Counted from the first letter of the stretch, positions 1 through 13,351 are shown. The stretch is DNA of 64,000 nt from Combretum micranthum (GCA_024138025.1 JAMXBD010000691.1:558001-622000); one strand, 5' to 3'. Program-made: numbers and translations. Notes: a model not told the origin generated them from the letters alone.

Positions 1-215
1 CTGTGGAGCTCAATCTCGTGGGAGTTACCATTTCATCATTTTGGAGTTACCCTATAAGCTGAAGAGCTCGGTTTTTACAGGAGTTAACTTTAATTATTTA
101 AGAGTTACTTGTCAAGACAAAGAGCTTCATTTTGGTGGGATTTACCCTTTGAGCATTTAAGAGTTACCCTATGAGCCAAAAAGTTCAGCTTCGTTGGAGT
201 TACCCTTTGGTGGCA
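1..215. repeat. 58-bp degenerate tandem repeat
   Basis: Units begin with GAGCTC or a variant near positions 6, 64, 122 and 181, giving a period of about 58 bp and roughly 3.5 copies. Each unit carries two GGAGTTACC/AGAGTTACC words. The array abuts the gypsy relic that follows and may be part of its 3' untranslated region or LTR; that link is inference. Confidence 0.7.
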
Positions 216-787
216 CATACTTTAGTGCATTTGATTTTTCTTTGGGAAGGTATAGGGATAAAAAGCAAGTCCATAAATAAATTTTCATTAAAATAGGTGA
301 TACTAATTAGCATAAGTATGCCCTTGAGTTATTGCTATTCCGCATACATGGTATAAGTTAGCTATCTATTTGCTCTAACTTATAGGTTCCATTTCCTAGG
401 TATTCATTGACTCGTACAGGGTTCTCACAATTATGGATGAGTTTTCCTATCCTTCATTAGATCCTATGGCTTCCACTTTTTGGCATACTATGATGCCAAG
501 CTTGAATGTTCTATATTTAACAGTCTTGTCATTGTATCGAACCATCCTTAGTTGTGAGGCTGCAGGGGGTTGGCTTGCAAGCCAACTTAATTTACAACGA
601 GATCGTAGATTGAGTCTAGATGTCTGGCATTTTGAGCTCAATTAGTTGTATTACCTTAGTTCTAAAGGTGAGGTAGTAGGGTGTCTCCTCTATAGTGGTG
701 CGGTGAGTTGTTTGATACCCCATATAATGTTCTAGAGTTCATTACCCCAATTTCCTTTAGCTCGATGAATCCTCTTCTTGAGACTAT

Positions 788-1350
788 TTAACACAATTTT
801 TTTATAGGCTTAACTTGCCCATTTGCATAAGGTTTTGCTGTAGACATGTACTGGATTCCAATTTGGTATTTTGTGCACAAATCTCGAAATTTTTCGTTGT
901 CGAATAGTGTTCCATTGTTTGTTATTAGGATAGGAGGGACACCAAAGCATGTAATAATGTGGTTGGATGCAAAGTTCTTGATAGACTTTTTAGTTATTTT
1001 TTCCACTGTGTCATCTCTACTCCGTTTTGTGAAATAGTCTATAGCTACTATGACGTATTGTCTCTGTCCTATAGCCTTTGGGAAGGGGCCAAATATGTTG
1101 ATCCTCCATGAAGCGAAGGATCATGAGCTTGTAAGTACTTGCATTGGACTGTAGTGGTTGTGCACTTGTAAGGTGTGCTTCTAGCACTAATGGCATTTTT
1201 GAACAGTCTTACTGGCATCGTTCATCATGGTTGGCCAATGTTAACCCATTTTGAGCGCTTGTTTATTCTTTGACATGGTTATTGCAGATTCCCATATGTA
1301 ATTCATCCAGGATCTTTCTACCTTATTCTTTTGTAAGGCATCGAAGGAGA
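788..1350 (-). pseudogene. gypsy integrase remnant
   Basis: The minus strand reads GPFPKAIGQRQYVIVAIDYFTK (first catalytic Asp in AIDYF). It continues ITCFGVPPILITNNGT, where the second catalytic Asp of the usual TDNGT has become Asn, then ANGQVKPIKK, where the catalytic Glu of NGQVE is lost. A degenerate H2C2-like stretch containing stops precedes it at about 1200. Two of the three DDE residues are therefore gone and the integrase is inactive. Confidence 0.8.
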
Positions 1351-1639
1351 GGAATGGCGAATCCCCATTTGTAAAGTTTATTGATAAGTAAGGTGTAATT
1401 TGCAGCTCTGTATATTAGTCATCGTTCTTCTTTTTTGTTTTATGGTAAGAAGTCTTGCTTTAGGTAGACACGATGGCAATGGGTGTTATCCAAGTGTCAT
1501 CTACTTTGCCAACTGCTGTAGTTTTTGCTCCATGTCGCTTTTCCTATCTACACTTCTGGTGCGAAGGTATTCAATCAAGATTTTACTGTCCTTGCCTTTT
1601 GGATAGGTATGTTTAACGAGGCATATATTATAAAAACTT

Positions 1640-1990
1640 GTTGACTACGCTATTCTCAATTCGCAATATGTTTCGTATTGCTTAGGAGGCGAACTCATTT
1701 AGTAATTCTTTAACAATGGTGAGGTATTTTACCATGTTATCACCTATGGTCTCATACTCGTCATTGACTTGTGGTACAACAAACATGGAGTTACATTATA
1801 TGATCACTTTAGTAGCTTTGAAGTCCTTCGCGAGCCTGTGTCCTATAGTTAAGGCCTTACATTCTGCTTCATTGCTCAATGCATTAAAGATGAACTTTAA
1901 GGCATATCGTACTTTCTCAATGCAAGATTTGAATCTATTTAGGGCAATAACATGACTCTTCAGCCATTGGACATCTTTCCAGGTGGTCGG
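1640..1990 (-). pseudogene. gypsy RNase H remnant
   Basis: A minus-strand frame at about 1952-1690 reads FIFNALSNEAECKALTIGHR, then a stop, then CNSMFVVPQVNDEYE. This matches the N(N)EAEY-A-L--GL-LA and DSQLVV-Q--GEY pattern of gypsy RNase H, with the DS aspartate replaced by N. An in-frame stop lies between the two motifs. It would have degraded the RNA strand during reverse transcription and is now dead. Confidence 0.6.
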
Positions 1991-2014
1991 ATTTTACGGA
2001 TAGTGTGTAGTTTT

Positions 2015-2600
2015 TCATGGTTTGCCTCGATTCCACGCTGGGTTACTTGTTATCCAAGGAGTTCCTAACTTAGTTTTGAAGATACACTTTTGAGGGTTTA
2101 ACTTCATGTTATTGTACCTGAGAAGATCGATAGTCTTCCTTGAATCTTTTAGGTGTTTAACTTGCTCTATTCTTCTAACTATCATGTCATCGACATAGAA
2201 TTTCATGTTTTTGTCATCTAATGTTTGTACACCTCGATTACTTGGCTATGGTAAGTTTCCTTGATGTTTTTTAAGCAAAAGGCATCACCTTATAGTAATA
2301 AGTCCCAAAAGGATATCACTACTATAGCTTGTATTTCGTTCTTAGGTTCCACCTTAATGTATTTGGAGAAAGCGTCCATAAAGATCAAAAGTACATATCC
2401 AAGGTTGACTTTGTCAATTAATCTATTATTGGTGGTAGGAAATAGTCTTTCGAGCAAACTTTATTGAGGTCAGTGTAATCAATTCACATTTTCAATTTAT
2501 CACTGTTCAAATGATTAGGATCACATTGGCTAGCCATGTCAAGTATCTTTTAGTTTGATGAAAATGGCCTTAAGTACTTTTTAGACCTCCTCTTCAATGG
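2015..2600 (-). pseudogene. gypsy reverse transcriptase remnant
   Basis: Reading the minus strand, a DYTDLNKVCSKDYFLPP segment (around 2465-2410) and an FMDAFSKY segment (around 2365) match the finger and palm boxes of gypsy RT. The catalytic box YVDDM lies at about 2204-2190, followed by MKLNPQKCIFKTKLG. Stops and frame changes separate these boxes. The two aspartates of YVDD are still visible, but the protein cannot be made as one chain. Confidence 0.75.
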
Positions 2601-3388
2601 TGGCAAGATGTCTCCTTTTTTGTTTTGTAAGCTTGGTCATAGGGTTATTGTTGAGGGGATGGGTGATGACTTTGCAGGGAATCCCTAACATGCCACGAAC
2701 GACCAAATGAACACAATAGAATTTTAGTAAAGGAGTTCAACTAGACCTTCCTACATGTAGGGGACATATTGGTCTCGATTTTTGTTGTATGCTTGGGGAC
2801 ATTGCCTAACCGATTTCTTTGGTTTCGTTTGCTACTTTACCCTTATTTTTTGCGTGCTTTTCTTGAGTAACTCGATTTAGTATACTTCTCCATGATAAGG
2901 CATTTAGGTATAGATCATGGGAAAAGACTTTGTCACTTTTGTAGGTGCCAATCCTTGTAGGCTAAACAAAGATTAGCTGGGTCAGTAAAGTATCACATTA
3001 TAAGGTCACCAACAATTGACCACCATGAACTTGATATCATGTGTAGTAGTATGAGTTTCATCACCAAGCTGCATTGACAACATAATGATGCCCTTAACTT
3101 GAATTGGTTGGTTATTGAAGTGTTTTCTTAGTTTAAAGGCCATTTTCTCATAAGAATTGTTACTTGCTCATGCCTTTCACATTATAAGGGACATGCATTT
3201 TGTGGTGGGTTACTTGCTTATACCTTGTTGATTCCTATTGGGCCCTTATGATGTCGTCTTCAATGATATACTTTTTTGCTTTTTCTCTGAATTACTCCAA
3301 TGTAGCAGTCGATTTCTCACTAAAAACCTGAAGAAATGACTAGATAGGTCTACTCTTTGGGTAGTAGCTTGCAAGGTGACAACCTTGT

Positions 3389-4038
3389 TCACGTTAGGGA
3401 TCTCAATGACCACCTTTGTGAAGTAGATGATATGATCCCAAAGGGGTTCATTTTTTCTTCGCTTAATCTCATAAAGGGATGAAGCATCTTTTTAAGGTGA
3501 CTTGTGATAAATTGAATTTTGAACATCTCCACGAATTCTTTGAAGTTATGGGTAGTGTTTAAGGCATGTTGGTTAAACCATATGCTTGCTACCTCATAGA
3601 ATGTTTTGGGGAATGTTTTGTACATAATGGCATCATTGAATCCTTGCAAGACCATGTGGGTTTTAAAGTGAGTGACATGGTCTATTGGGTAGGTAGTGCT
3701 CTCATAATTGTTTAAAGTTAGGATGTGCAACTTGGTGGGGCAAGGCTTCTACTATACGACTTTAAAGTGAATGGGTTAGTTGGGCCTTTAGTGATTGAAC
3801 CACCCTTCTTGGCACTCTTAACATTAAGGATCTTTTCATTGTTATACGTTTCTAGTTTTGCATTGGTCATCTCTTGGAATGGTTTTTCAATAGCACGAGG
3901 GTCTAGTTGTTTGTTAACTTGTTGCACCATCCAGCTAATGGTAGGATGTGCATCGTTTTTTACAGCGTTTGAGGAAAGGGAAGAGCTTGTCACCTCCCAT
4001 AGCCGTTGAGGGGTTATTCTTGTTTTAGGCAGCTTCAA
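3389..4038 (-). pseudogene. gag remnant of gypsy element
   Basis: Two open segments in different frames (4038-3718 and 3730-3389) carry a retrotransposon-gag core. The recognisable pattern is an HV.HF...M..QGF.DAI...TFP.TF.....WFNQ segment, followed by F.EFVEMFK.QF. The frame shifts near 3725. Gag would form the cytoplasmic particle that packages element RNA. No zinc knuckle was recognised after it. It is non-functional. Confidence 0.65.
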
Positions 4039-4040
4039 GA

Positions 4041-5140
4041 TGTCTTGTTAATTCTTTGTTGCCCTAAAGAACCTCTTAATACTTACATACTAACTATTGG
4101 TACATGTTCCCCAATTGGAAAAAAAAAAAATCACTCCAACATCGTTAGGGTCGCTCTTATAGTATGTTGCTTTGGCTTATTGTTTTAGAATTTTGGATTA
4201 TACTAGGATTGGACTCTAGAGTTGTGCATTTGCTTTTAGTTCTTACCATGTCTAATCATAATGGAATCTATAGGAAGATTAATTCCTTTCCTACAAATGA
4301 CATACATCAAATGTTCTAAGCAGACTTTTGCAATTATACTTTGAGTCCCTTAAAATTGCGACCTACTCCACTCTGGCTTGGTGGGCCTATATGTAGGGTC
4401 GGCAATCCTTAAACCTACAAGGAAAAAAACCGGTTAGTGGGCGATGAAGGTGTACCTAACGTAGCTACTCTAATACTTTAGTAAGTAAATGGGTAAGGAT
4501 GCATGATATCAAGAGAGAGATTGCATGGAGATCGTGAACCTGACCCCTGGTTGGTTAGACCTTACTTATATGATGTTGCCCTATTCCTTTACTAGGAAAG
4601 TGAATCTTCAAGATGGGAAATTTCACTTCATTTATTAAGGAAAGTGCTTTGGTTATATTTCGAGTAAGTGCCTTTTAACTATTCAGGGGCTTGTCTAAGG
4701 ATGGGTTCCCTATTAGGAATTTAGCAACCTCCTTTCCTTTAAGGTAGTTGAGGAACTCGATCAAGTAGTATCCTTTTATGTCATGTGAAGCAATAGTTAA
4801 GTCACATAGGGGCTTGATGGACTTATTGGACTTTAAGCTAGGGAGATCAACCCATGTGATTACGAACTTGGCCCTTTGACAAAAAATAGCCATCATCACA
4901 ATTCTTTTAATAAATAGGTTAAAGATTATTGTTCCTAAGCCTAATTTTATTTTAAGTTAAATATTTGTTTTAGTTAATTTTAAATTTATTTGTTTCAATT
5001 TTACCTTTATTTTTTTTTATCATTTTAACTTTATCTCTAAAAAAATTTCTTTACATTTTTTATATTTTATCTTTAAAAATTTAAAAATGAATTGTATGAG
5101 TTGAATCAACACGTGTCTAGAGTTGGGCTAGCCATAATCG
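4041..5140. other. Non-coding stretch, probable gypsy 5' end
   Basis: No gene is supported here. Short open frames lack family features. The position directly upstream of the minus-strand gag suggests leader or LTR of the gypsy relic, but no TG...CA boundary or primer-binding site could be fixed. The end, from about 4920, becomes strongly AT-rich. Confidence 0.4.
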
Positions 5141-5144
5141 GTTC

Positions 5145-6500
5145 TAGTTCCGGGGTGAGGTTTAACTCAAGGGCCACTTGAAAGCATTGCGTTCGCATCG
5201 AAGGTGAAAATGCGCTTTGTTCATGAACATGGTGGAAATGAATCTAGAGACAAATTTTTGATCCTATTGGGCTTGGATTGCATGTGAGGTTAGACCATTG
5301 AGTTATGGAGCTTATTGTCAATGCCCATTGCGTTGTAATAGAAAAGGTTAAGACTTTGGTTCAAAGATGTGCCCTTGCACTAGGAAATGCCACTTTGAAA
5401 TAGTATTTATTATTTTATAGGGTTAACAATCGTTTTTCTTATCTTCTCTTCTTTGGATGAAGGACTATAATAGCATATGATCTCTTTGAAATATTTTAAG
5501 ATTTAAGATTTAAAAGAATATATGAAGAGATGCAATTGGTTTCAAACAATAATTTGTTTTGGATAGGATTAGGAATTTTTTTTGGACCTCCCATTCTTTG
5601 GATAATTGAAATGAAAATAAGAGGTTATGGATTCTTCAAGATACTTGTGCCTCGATTTGAAAAAAAATACATCAAGACATGCATTTGGTTTCTTGCCCTA
5701 ATAGTATTTGCATTTGAATTTCACTACAACATGCTCATTGAACCACATCGTGTGGGGATGTCATGCTTCCTTATATTTCAACTCCTAAGTAAAAACTTAC
5801 ATTCATACTGGAAGATAGAATTATGAAGTTTTTGAACTCTTTTGGCAAGTGATTTTATGAGTAATATAATTTTCAGGTCAGCACCACAACAATCTAATAT
5901 AAAAACGTAAATTTGTAGATCTAGCGTAAGCATTATATTTATAATATAACACTCTCCTTTACTTATAGGCCTCAACTTTGACTTTAACAAAGGCTCATTA
6001 AGTAAACAACTTAATTTTTATTAGAGTTATAACGAGTGCGTAGGGTTTCAAACTCTTGACCTTATACCTTGATACTATATTCAGGTTAGCACAACAACTA
6101 TCTAATCTAAAAACTTGAACTTGCAGATATGATGTAGATATTATCTTTATCACGTAACATATAATGTATCAAATGATAATAATGGATATCTTTTTCCTGC
6201 TATTTCCTTATTCTATGATGGTAAAGCTATTTTTTTTTTTTATATGTTTATGATTGTTGATTCTATTATGCATCTTTAATTTCTCTTTGATTATCAGATT
6301 TGTGTGAAGAGAGTGTAGGTAAGTTAAATTCTAAATCAATGAGCTGGAAATTTTAAACTTAACTTAGATTTAAAACAGTATTATAGGTGCTCTTAATTGA
6401 TTAAACTAAGTTTGATTATCTAGAATGTATATCTTAATAATCAAATTTGGTCGAACATTTTATGTATAATTTGAACTTAATTTGGCTTGTGATTAATGTT
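5145..6500 (+). repeat. Duplicate of mannanase 3' flank (unit 1)
   Basis: This block parallels 36330-37330 and then 41560-41730. Shared words in the same order include GCAACTTGAAAGCATTG-type text, CATGTGAGGTTAGACCATTG, TTATTGTCAATGCCCATTGC, GGAAATGCCACTTTG and the later CATTCATACTGGA. The second copy lies just 3' of a mannanase coding exon, so this copy represents the tail and downstream sequence of a lost mannanase gene. Around 6315 it reads through without the copia element that sits in the paralogue, so it shows the empty site. Confidence 0.75.
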
Positions 6501-8185
6501 AAAAGATCTTTATTATTCACATTGTTTTGATATTATATTATATAGATTTTATGTGAATTATTAAAGAAAAGGATTCTTATTTGGTTAAAATGCCAATTTC
6601 ATGAATAAAGGAAGATGTTGGGCATTAAGAAGACATTTGGATAAGTTAAGGGAAATTTCTTTGAAGATTTACAGCATGCATAACCGTTTCTACACAAGCT
6701 ATGTGAAACACTAGTATAGAAGGTGAAAGCAACTAGCAAGCAATTTGTACACGAGGAGCTACACAAGCTGTGCAACATGCTTAGGAGCTAGAAAGTGATC
6801 AGAAGCGTTTTACATTATACACAGACCACCTTGCATGGGCCGTGCTCTGGCTTTAAACACGGTCATGTAGGATGGTCGTGCAAGAGATTTTTTTTTTTAG
6901 ATGTACATCTTTATTCCTATGAACCTTAGAGAGAAAAATTATGAGCTTCTAGAGGAGAAGTGCCAAAGCATCATTAAAGATCACAAAACTTCATTAAGAG
7001 GATTTGTTTTACCTCATTTTTACTTTCTATTCTTCTTGATTTCATGTTATGTTTGTAAAATTCATTTCCTTACCCTAAGTCTTATGAAACCTTAGATCTA
7101 TGTGCTAAATCTGTTTGATTAATGGAAAGTTTATGTTCTTAAGTCTATTCATGCATTCTTTATTATTTTTGTGATTGATTTGTGGCCAAAATTGATTGCA
7201 TGTTTGATTTCTTTTAGATAGGAAGAGATTTCATCTAATAGAATAGATCTATATGAACAGAGAGATTTGAATGTGGATCTAGACATAACCTGCATGAACT
7301 TTCTATATAAAGATTGAATCTTTGCCAGGAATCTTGAAATCTAATGCAATTTTGTGTGCATTTAATGATGAAAAATATATCCATTAGACATATAAGGTTA
7401 GAATTCAATTATTTTGAGGAGAAATTGATGAAATTAGGGATTTTTACAATTCAAGAACTTAAACAACCTATTAATGAATATCTTATAAAGATTGAAAATT
7501 AGGGTATGGTAGATCAAAATAAGGGGTATTGTTTGTGATTGGATTATCTTAAAAAGACATAATTAATTCTTAGGGTTATTAATTAATTAAGTAGTAGTAA
7601 TAGTTGATAATCGCATCTCAATTATTAGGTTAAATAGTAGGGAAATAGTAATACTAGTACTTAGTATTAAGATCCTATAAGAAGACACCTATAGTACTTC
7701 TATTTTGCAATCGATAAGTGCATTGCTTTAGAGCTTGTTGTAGGATTTCTATTAGGTTTTATTATTTATTATTTGATATGACTAATATGCTCATATCAAC
7801 CTGTAAGATAGTTAAGCAAAATATCATGAAACTTAAAGTTGATTTAATGAATTAGTCAACCAGTTTGAGCTCTATCTACTATTGTTTAATCAAATTTCAA
7901 TAAAATAAGTTGAATCCAAACTTATGACTAGGTTTGACCCACTCACTTCCTAATAGTGGGCAAACTTGATGTATGAAGGTTCTCTTCATAGGTAATATGG
8001 TTATAATGTGGTTTTATATTGCTATATTGAAGAATTCTTTTGTTGTGTCATTCTTTCACCATTTCACGTACCTCATTGGAAGACTATACTACAATGGCTA
8101 GAGAAATGGAGAATAGAAACAGTAGTTTGACAAAATGTGTAGAGTAGGGGAAGGGGAACTACTAACATTAATTTACGGAGTGAAA
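6500..8185. other. 1.7-kb insertion relative to unit 2, LTR-like
   Basis: Paralogy to unit 2 stops near 6500 and resumes near 8190, so about 1.7 kb was inserted here or deleted there. The block has a GC-richer patch at 6780-6890 with CACGG/CCGTG words (GGGCCGTGCTCTGG, ACACGGTCATGTAGGATGG), a composition I associate with some plant gypsy LTRs. It has no recognisable coding domain. The LTR reading is inference, since clean ends were not found. Confidence 0.4.
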
Positions 8186-8189
8186 TTAG

Positions 8190-8583
8190 GATGTTCATTT
8201 GTTAGGTTCCAATCAATTTAGCAACTTCCAAGTGAACAAAATGTGTGATATATTTAAAGTCTGAACTAAATTTATAAATTTAATATATAATATTAGATAG
8301 CTATGATACCAAGAGCTCTTAACCAGTCCGTTCTTAATTTATTTTACCTTTTAGAGGATTTTAACTAAAGAATCATTTATGTGTAGATTAACTTGTATTT
8401 GGTTCAAGTCCGAACTCAATTTAAATCGAAACCTAATACTTGGGTTTGGTTTAGTTTGTAGACGTTTTAATTTGTTTTAGTGTTGCTTTGGAAAATTTTG
8501 ATTGAAAATTTTGTTAGATTTTTGGAAAATCCTACATACCAAATTGGTTGTCCAACATGAATTACATGAAACCATGGAAGAGA
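8190..8583. repeat. WAKL 3' flank, unit 1 copy
   Basis: Parallels 41790-42178 downstream of the intact WAKL gene, sharing TTCCAAGTGAACAAA, GAGCTCTTAACC-type text, TACTTGGGTTT and CAACATGAATTACAT. It joins directly to kinase sequence that corresponds to 42829 of the intact copy. About 650 bp, including the 3' end of the gene, has therefore been deleted here. Confidence 0.75.
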
Positions 8584-8717
8584 TAGGCTTTTGCCCTGTC
8601 AAGGGTTCAACAAGTACCACTCCAAAACTATATACATTACGCTTGTCTGTGAATTGACTTGATTGGAAGTACTCTAGGTCTAAGTATCCAAACGTTCCTT
8701 GAATTAATGTGGTTACA

Positions 8718-9330
8718 TGTTAGGGAAAAAGATCCATCTTTTCCTTTGCGAAAGCATAAAAAAAAATCACAAACAAACAACAAGTATAAAACTAGAATGC
8801 AAAAATATAAATAACATCAGGATTTAACATGAAAAACCCAAACTATGAAAAAACCACAGGACCGCTCACACACAAAACCTTCCACTATAATCAACAATGG
8901 AAATTACAACTATTCAACACTAAACAACGCTAGTGCATCCATAATACAACAACACAATCCGGACTTTCTCCCTCTAGAATCTCTTTTTAGGATCCGAGAT
9001 AGCTCCCTGTGTGTCTCTCTATGTATTCTCTCCTTTTTGTGTATTTTTATTGTCTTTCGCTATCAATTTATAATTACAAGACTATCATAAGGGATATTAC
9101 AAAAGGGAATTCAAAGGCCACATAAATTGACATTCAAACCTGGCATTAAAAAAAAAACCGATAGTTTCAAAGCGTATTAAATTCTCATTATTATGCCATT
9201 AATTTCTATATTTACTAGCTTTGACTTTTATAAATACTCCTTATCTTCAGGTTTTCTTCTAAATATATCCAATGTATATTTAGGATTTCCTTAGATATAG
9301 ACCCATATGAGTTGGATCTATATCCCAACA
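8718..9330 (-). repeat. 3' LTR of copia element
   Basis: 613 bp, starting TGTTAGGGAAAAAGATCC and ending TATATCCCAACA on the plus strand, matching 13352-13970 along its length with scattered substitutions. The open frame inside it (8845-9090) is not a gene. Confidence 0.93.
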
Positions 9331-9600
9331 ATCTCCCCCTCTAGCTCATATGGGGAATTCCATCACACCTACCTTTTGTTTGCAAAATATATGTTTATCC
9401 TTGGGTAGAGTCTTGGTCATCATACATGATGGATTTTCATCAGTATAAATTTTTTCTAGTTTCAATTGTTTAGAGTCCAGAGCATCCCGAATCCAATGAG
9501 ACCTAACATCTATGTGTTTTGATCTGGAATGGCACATTAGATTCCTGCTCAAATGAATAGCACTCTAGCTGTCACAAAACAACTTCAACCCCTCCTGCTC

Positions 9601-12600
9601 CTAACCCAATTCTTCAAAGAATTTTCTCATCCACAAAATCTCTTTGCAGGCTTCTGTAATAGCTATAAATTCAGATTCAGTAGTAGAAAAAGCAACACAC
9701 TTTTGTAATCTAGATTGCCATGAAACCGCTCCCTTTGCATATGTAATCAGGTATCTTGATGTGGACATCCTAGAATCTAAATCCCCTACCATATCAGCAT
9801 CTGAAAAACCCTCCAATGCACATCTACTATCTTCCCCAAACTATAAACCAAATCTGGAAGTGTCCTTGAGATATCTAAGAATCCATTTAACGGTGCTCCA
9901 ATGCTCTTTACTTGGATTCGTAAGAAAGTGGCTTACAACGCCTACTGCTTGAGCAATATCCGGTCTTGTACACACCATGGCATACATCAAACTCCCAATT
10001 GTTGAAGCATATGGGATCTTCTTCATCTCCTTCTTTGCCTCACTTTTAGGACACTGTTGAGCACTCCATTTGAAGTGACCTACAATTGGAGAAGAAACTG
10101 GTTTGGCCTTGCTCATATTAAACCTCTCCAACACTTTCTCAAGATATCTCTCCTGTGTCAACCATAATTTTTGGCCTTTCCTATCTCTTTCAATCCTCAT
10201 TCCAAGGATTTGCATGTGGGTCTTAAGTCTTTCATTGAGAAAGACTTATTCAATGATAATTTCAATTATTGTATCTTCTTAACATCCCTGCTGACAATCA
10301 ACATATCATCAACATATAACAGAACAATCAGAAACTCACCATTTGGAAACTTATTCACTAAAACATAAGAATCAGCATCAGTCCTGGTGTAATCTGATCA
10401 ACCATGAAGGAATCAAACTTCCTGTACTACTGTTTTGGTGCTTGCTTCAGTCCATATAGACTTTTCTTCAACCTACAGATAAGATTTTCCTTCCCTTTGA
10501 TCTTAAAACCATTAGACTGCTCCATGTAGATCTCTTCCTCCAAGTCTCCATGAAGGAAAGCAGTCTTCACATCCATCCGTTCAATCTCTAGATCTAGACT
10601 GGTTGCTATACTCAAGACAACCCTGATGGAAGATATCTTCACCACTGGTGAAAAAATTTCATTAAAATCTACCCCTTTTTGCTGACTGAACCCTTCATAA
10701 CTAGTCTTGCTTTGTACCTAGGCTATGAATCTTTTCCTTAGTTTCAACTTGTAAACCCATTTGATTTTCTGGGGTCTTTTGCCCTTAGGCAATTTCACTA
10801 GATCATAAGTCTTGTTCTCATACAAGGATTTGATTTTCTCTTGCATGGCTCTTAACCACTCCTTTTTCTTCACATGAGACACTGTTTCCTAGTATGACTT
10901 AGGTTCTCCCCCATCTGTCAGCATTACAAATTCTTGTGGATCATACCTCACTAATGGTCTTCTTTCCTTTGAAATCTCCTCAACTCAACCTGCTCTTGAG
11001 ACTCCTGAATCTCTTCATGTATATCTTCTACACCTCCCCCATCAGTAGAAGTTTCAGGTAAAGTCACTGGATCAATATCAGTAGGGTTCTGAGTTGAGGA
11101 TTTTTCCTTTTTAGGCTTCTCAATATCTTCTATTGTTTGGTCTTCTAGAAAAACCACATCTCTGCTCCTAATCACCTTCTTTTTAATGGATCCCACAATC
11201 TGTAACCATACTGATCATGTGCATATCTAAGGAACATATACTGTTTGGAGTTAGCATCAAACTTTCCTCTTTCATCCTTTGGGATGTGCATAAATGCCTT
11301 ACATCAAAAACTTTCAAGAGATCATAAGAAATTTGTTTACCTGACCATATTTACTCAAGAATATCTCCATTTAGAGCATATGAAGGAGATAGATTTATCA
11401 AATTTGCAACTGTCATCATGGCTTCACCCCAAAATGATTTGGGCAACTTGGCATGCGATGACATGCACTTCACTTTTTCGGTGATAGTGCGATTCATCCT
11501 CTTAGTAACACCATTCTGTTGTGGAGTCTTTGGAACTGTGTTTTCCAATTTAATTCCTGAGTATTACAATATTCTTCAAACGGTCCTCTATATTCCCCTC
11601 CATTGTCTGCCCTCATATAGATCAATTTTCTCCCAGATTCTCTTTCCTCTCTAGAATGAAACTGCTTGAACACATTCAGCACTTGATCCTTGGACTTCAA
11701 AACATAAGTCCAAAGCTTCCTAGATTGATCATCTATAAAAGTAACAAAATACAAAGCACCACCAATTGACCTGTCTTTCATGTAACAAACGTCTATATGA
11801 ATTAGGTCCAGAACATGTGCTTTCCTAGAAGAAGAATTTCTCTGAAATGCAACCCTATGTTGCTTTCCAGCTAGACAATCAGTACATGTCTTTAGGGGAA
11901 TTCCTTTAGGATCTGGTAGAAGTTGCTTCTTCATAAGCATCTGAAGCCCTTTTTCACTCATATGCCCAAGCCTCTTATGCCATAATTCCATTGAGGATTC
12001 ACTTGTCAAATTTACATCTCTCTTATCTAATTTAGCTGTCATTAGATAGAGTGTATTTGATTTCTTTCCTTTGGCAACGATCAAAGATCCCTTGGTGAGC
12101 TTCCATCTGCTCTTACCAAAATGATTGTGATAACCGTCATCATCTAATCTACTTGTAGAAATCAGGTTCAGGCGAATATCCGATACATGTCTCACATCTC
12201 TAAGGAAGAGCCTGCACCCAGTGTTAGTTTCCAACAACATATTTCCAATGCCGAAAATTTTTGAATTCTCATTATTTCTCATCCTTACATTACCAAAATT
12301 GCCTGTAGTGTAAGAGAAAAATTCCTCATGTGCGATCATATGAAATGAGGCATCAGAATCTAGCACCCAGTCACTATCATGACTAATCAAATTAACACAA
12401 TTTTCATCCTAGGTGACAATAACCTCATCTCTTGCTGCTACAGCAGTAGACTCATCATCCTTGTCTTCATCATTAGCCTTTTCCTTCTTTTCCTTCCATA
12501 GTCTACAATCTCTTTTGCAATGGCCCGACTTGTTGTAATAAAAACATTTTGCATTCCTACTTCTTGACGTAGATCTACCCTTGGATTTGTTAGACCTATT

Positions 12601-13255
12601 GGATTTATCATCTGAGCCTCTATTTCTGCTTCTACCTTTTATGTCAGATCTATCAGCCACAAGTGCCTTAGAATTGAGATTTATCCGAAATCTTTTGTCC
12701 TGGCATCTTCATTCATCAAACTATCCGTTACTATCTCTAACATTAGCGTTTTATCTGGAGCCGAATTGCTAACTGACACAACCAGTGTCTCTCAGCTCTC
12801 TGGCATCGAACTCAATAATAGGAGTGCCTGTATTTCATCATCAAGAACAAGTTTCATCAAAGTTAGTTGATTTACAAGCCCTTGAATTGCACTTAAATGC
12901 TCGGACATATTGGAGCCATCTTGTATTTCAAATTTACAACCCTCATAATTAATGAGTTTTTGTCCAAGGCAGTTTGCCTTTCAAATATTAACCCCAATTT
13001 CCTCTAAAGGACATCTGCCTTGGTTTCCTAAGCAACGTGATGGAAGATGCTTTGATTAACCCACTTTTGGATATATCCAACAATCTTTTTATGCATGATC
13101 ACCCAATCTTGATCAAACTTTCCCTCAAGCTTTGTTGTATCACCACCCAATGGCAAATAGAGATCTTTGCAATATAACAAATCCTCCATCATCGCTTTCC
13201 ATATCGAATAATTTGATGCCATCAATTTGATCATTGACCCTGAGGATTCAGCCAT
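9601..13255 (-). pseudogene. copia gag-pol remnant (Tnt1-like)
   Basis: Gag starts at 13255 (MAESSGSMIKLMASNYSIWK). A CCHC knuckle at about 12540 has its second Cys changed to Tyr (CFYYNKSGHCKRDC). The protease box reads WVLDSDASFHM (12370), with the usual DSG glycine lost. A GAG-pre-integrase region (LWHKRLGHMSEKGL) and integrase (IHIDVCY, DDQSRK, MRADNGGEY) lie in 12390-11494, and integrase continues at 11548-11351 (PQQNGVTKRMNRT). RT pieces lie at 10645-10427 and 10215-9841, and RNase H at 9816-9601 (GFSDADM, SRYLITYAKGAVSW). Several frameshifts separate the pieces, and the RT region holding the YVDD box (about 10300) is out of frame. It is non-autonomous now. Confidence 0.9.
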
Positions 13256-13351
13256 GGCTTATCAGATATAAGAAGAAGAAACCCAAAAATCTTACCTTTG
13301 TATATATATATATATATATTTTTTTTATTGACCTAGAGCTCTGATAACACT

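Larger units (their letters stand above)
600..4040 (-). mobile_element. Decayed Ty3/gypsy retrotransposon, Tat-like
   Basis: On the minus strand the order is gag (about 4038-3389), reverse transcriptase (about 2600-2015), RNase H (about 1990-1640) and integrase (about 1350-788), which is the Ty3/gypsy order. Each domain is broken by stops and frameshifts. No clean LTR pair, primer site or target duplication was found, so the outer limits are approximate. The Tat-like assignment rests on the RT text (VDYTDLNK-type box, YVDDM) and on the gag family and is tentative. Confidence 0.8.

Noticed and set aside
5530..5826. 98-codon hydrophobic frame
   Set aside because: The paralogous sequence at 36790-37110 does not keep the frame. 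It is non-coding flank of the mannanase gene.
8845..9090. 81-codon frame in the left LTR
   Set aside because: Chance frame in LTR sequence; the other LTR does not keep it open.
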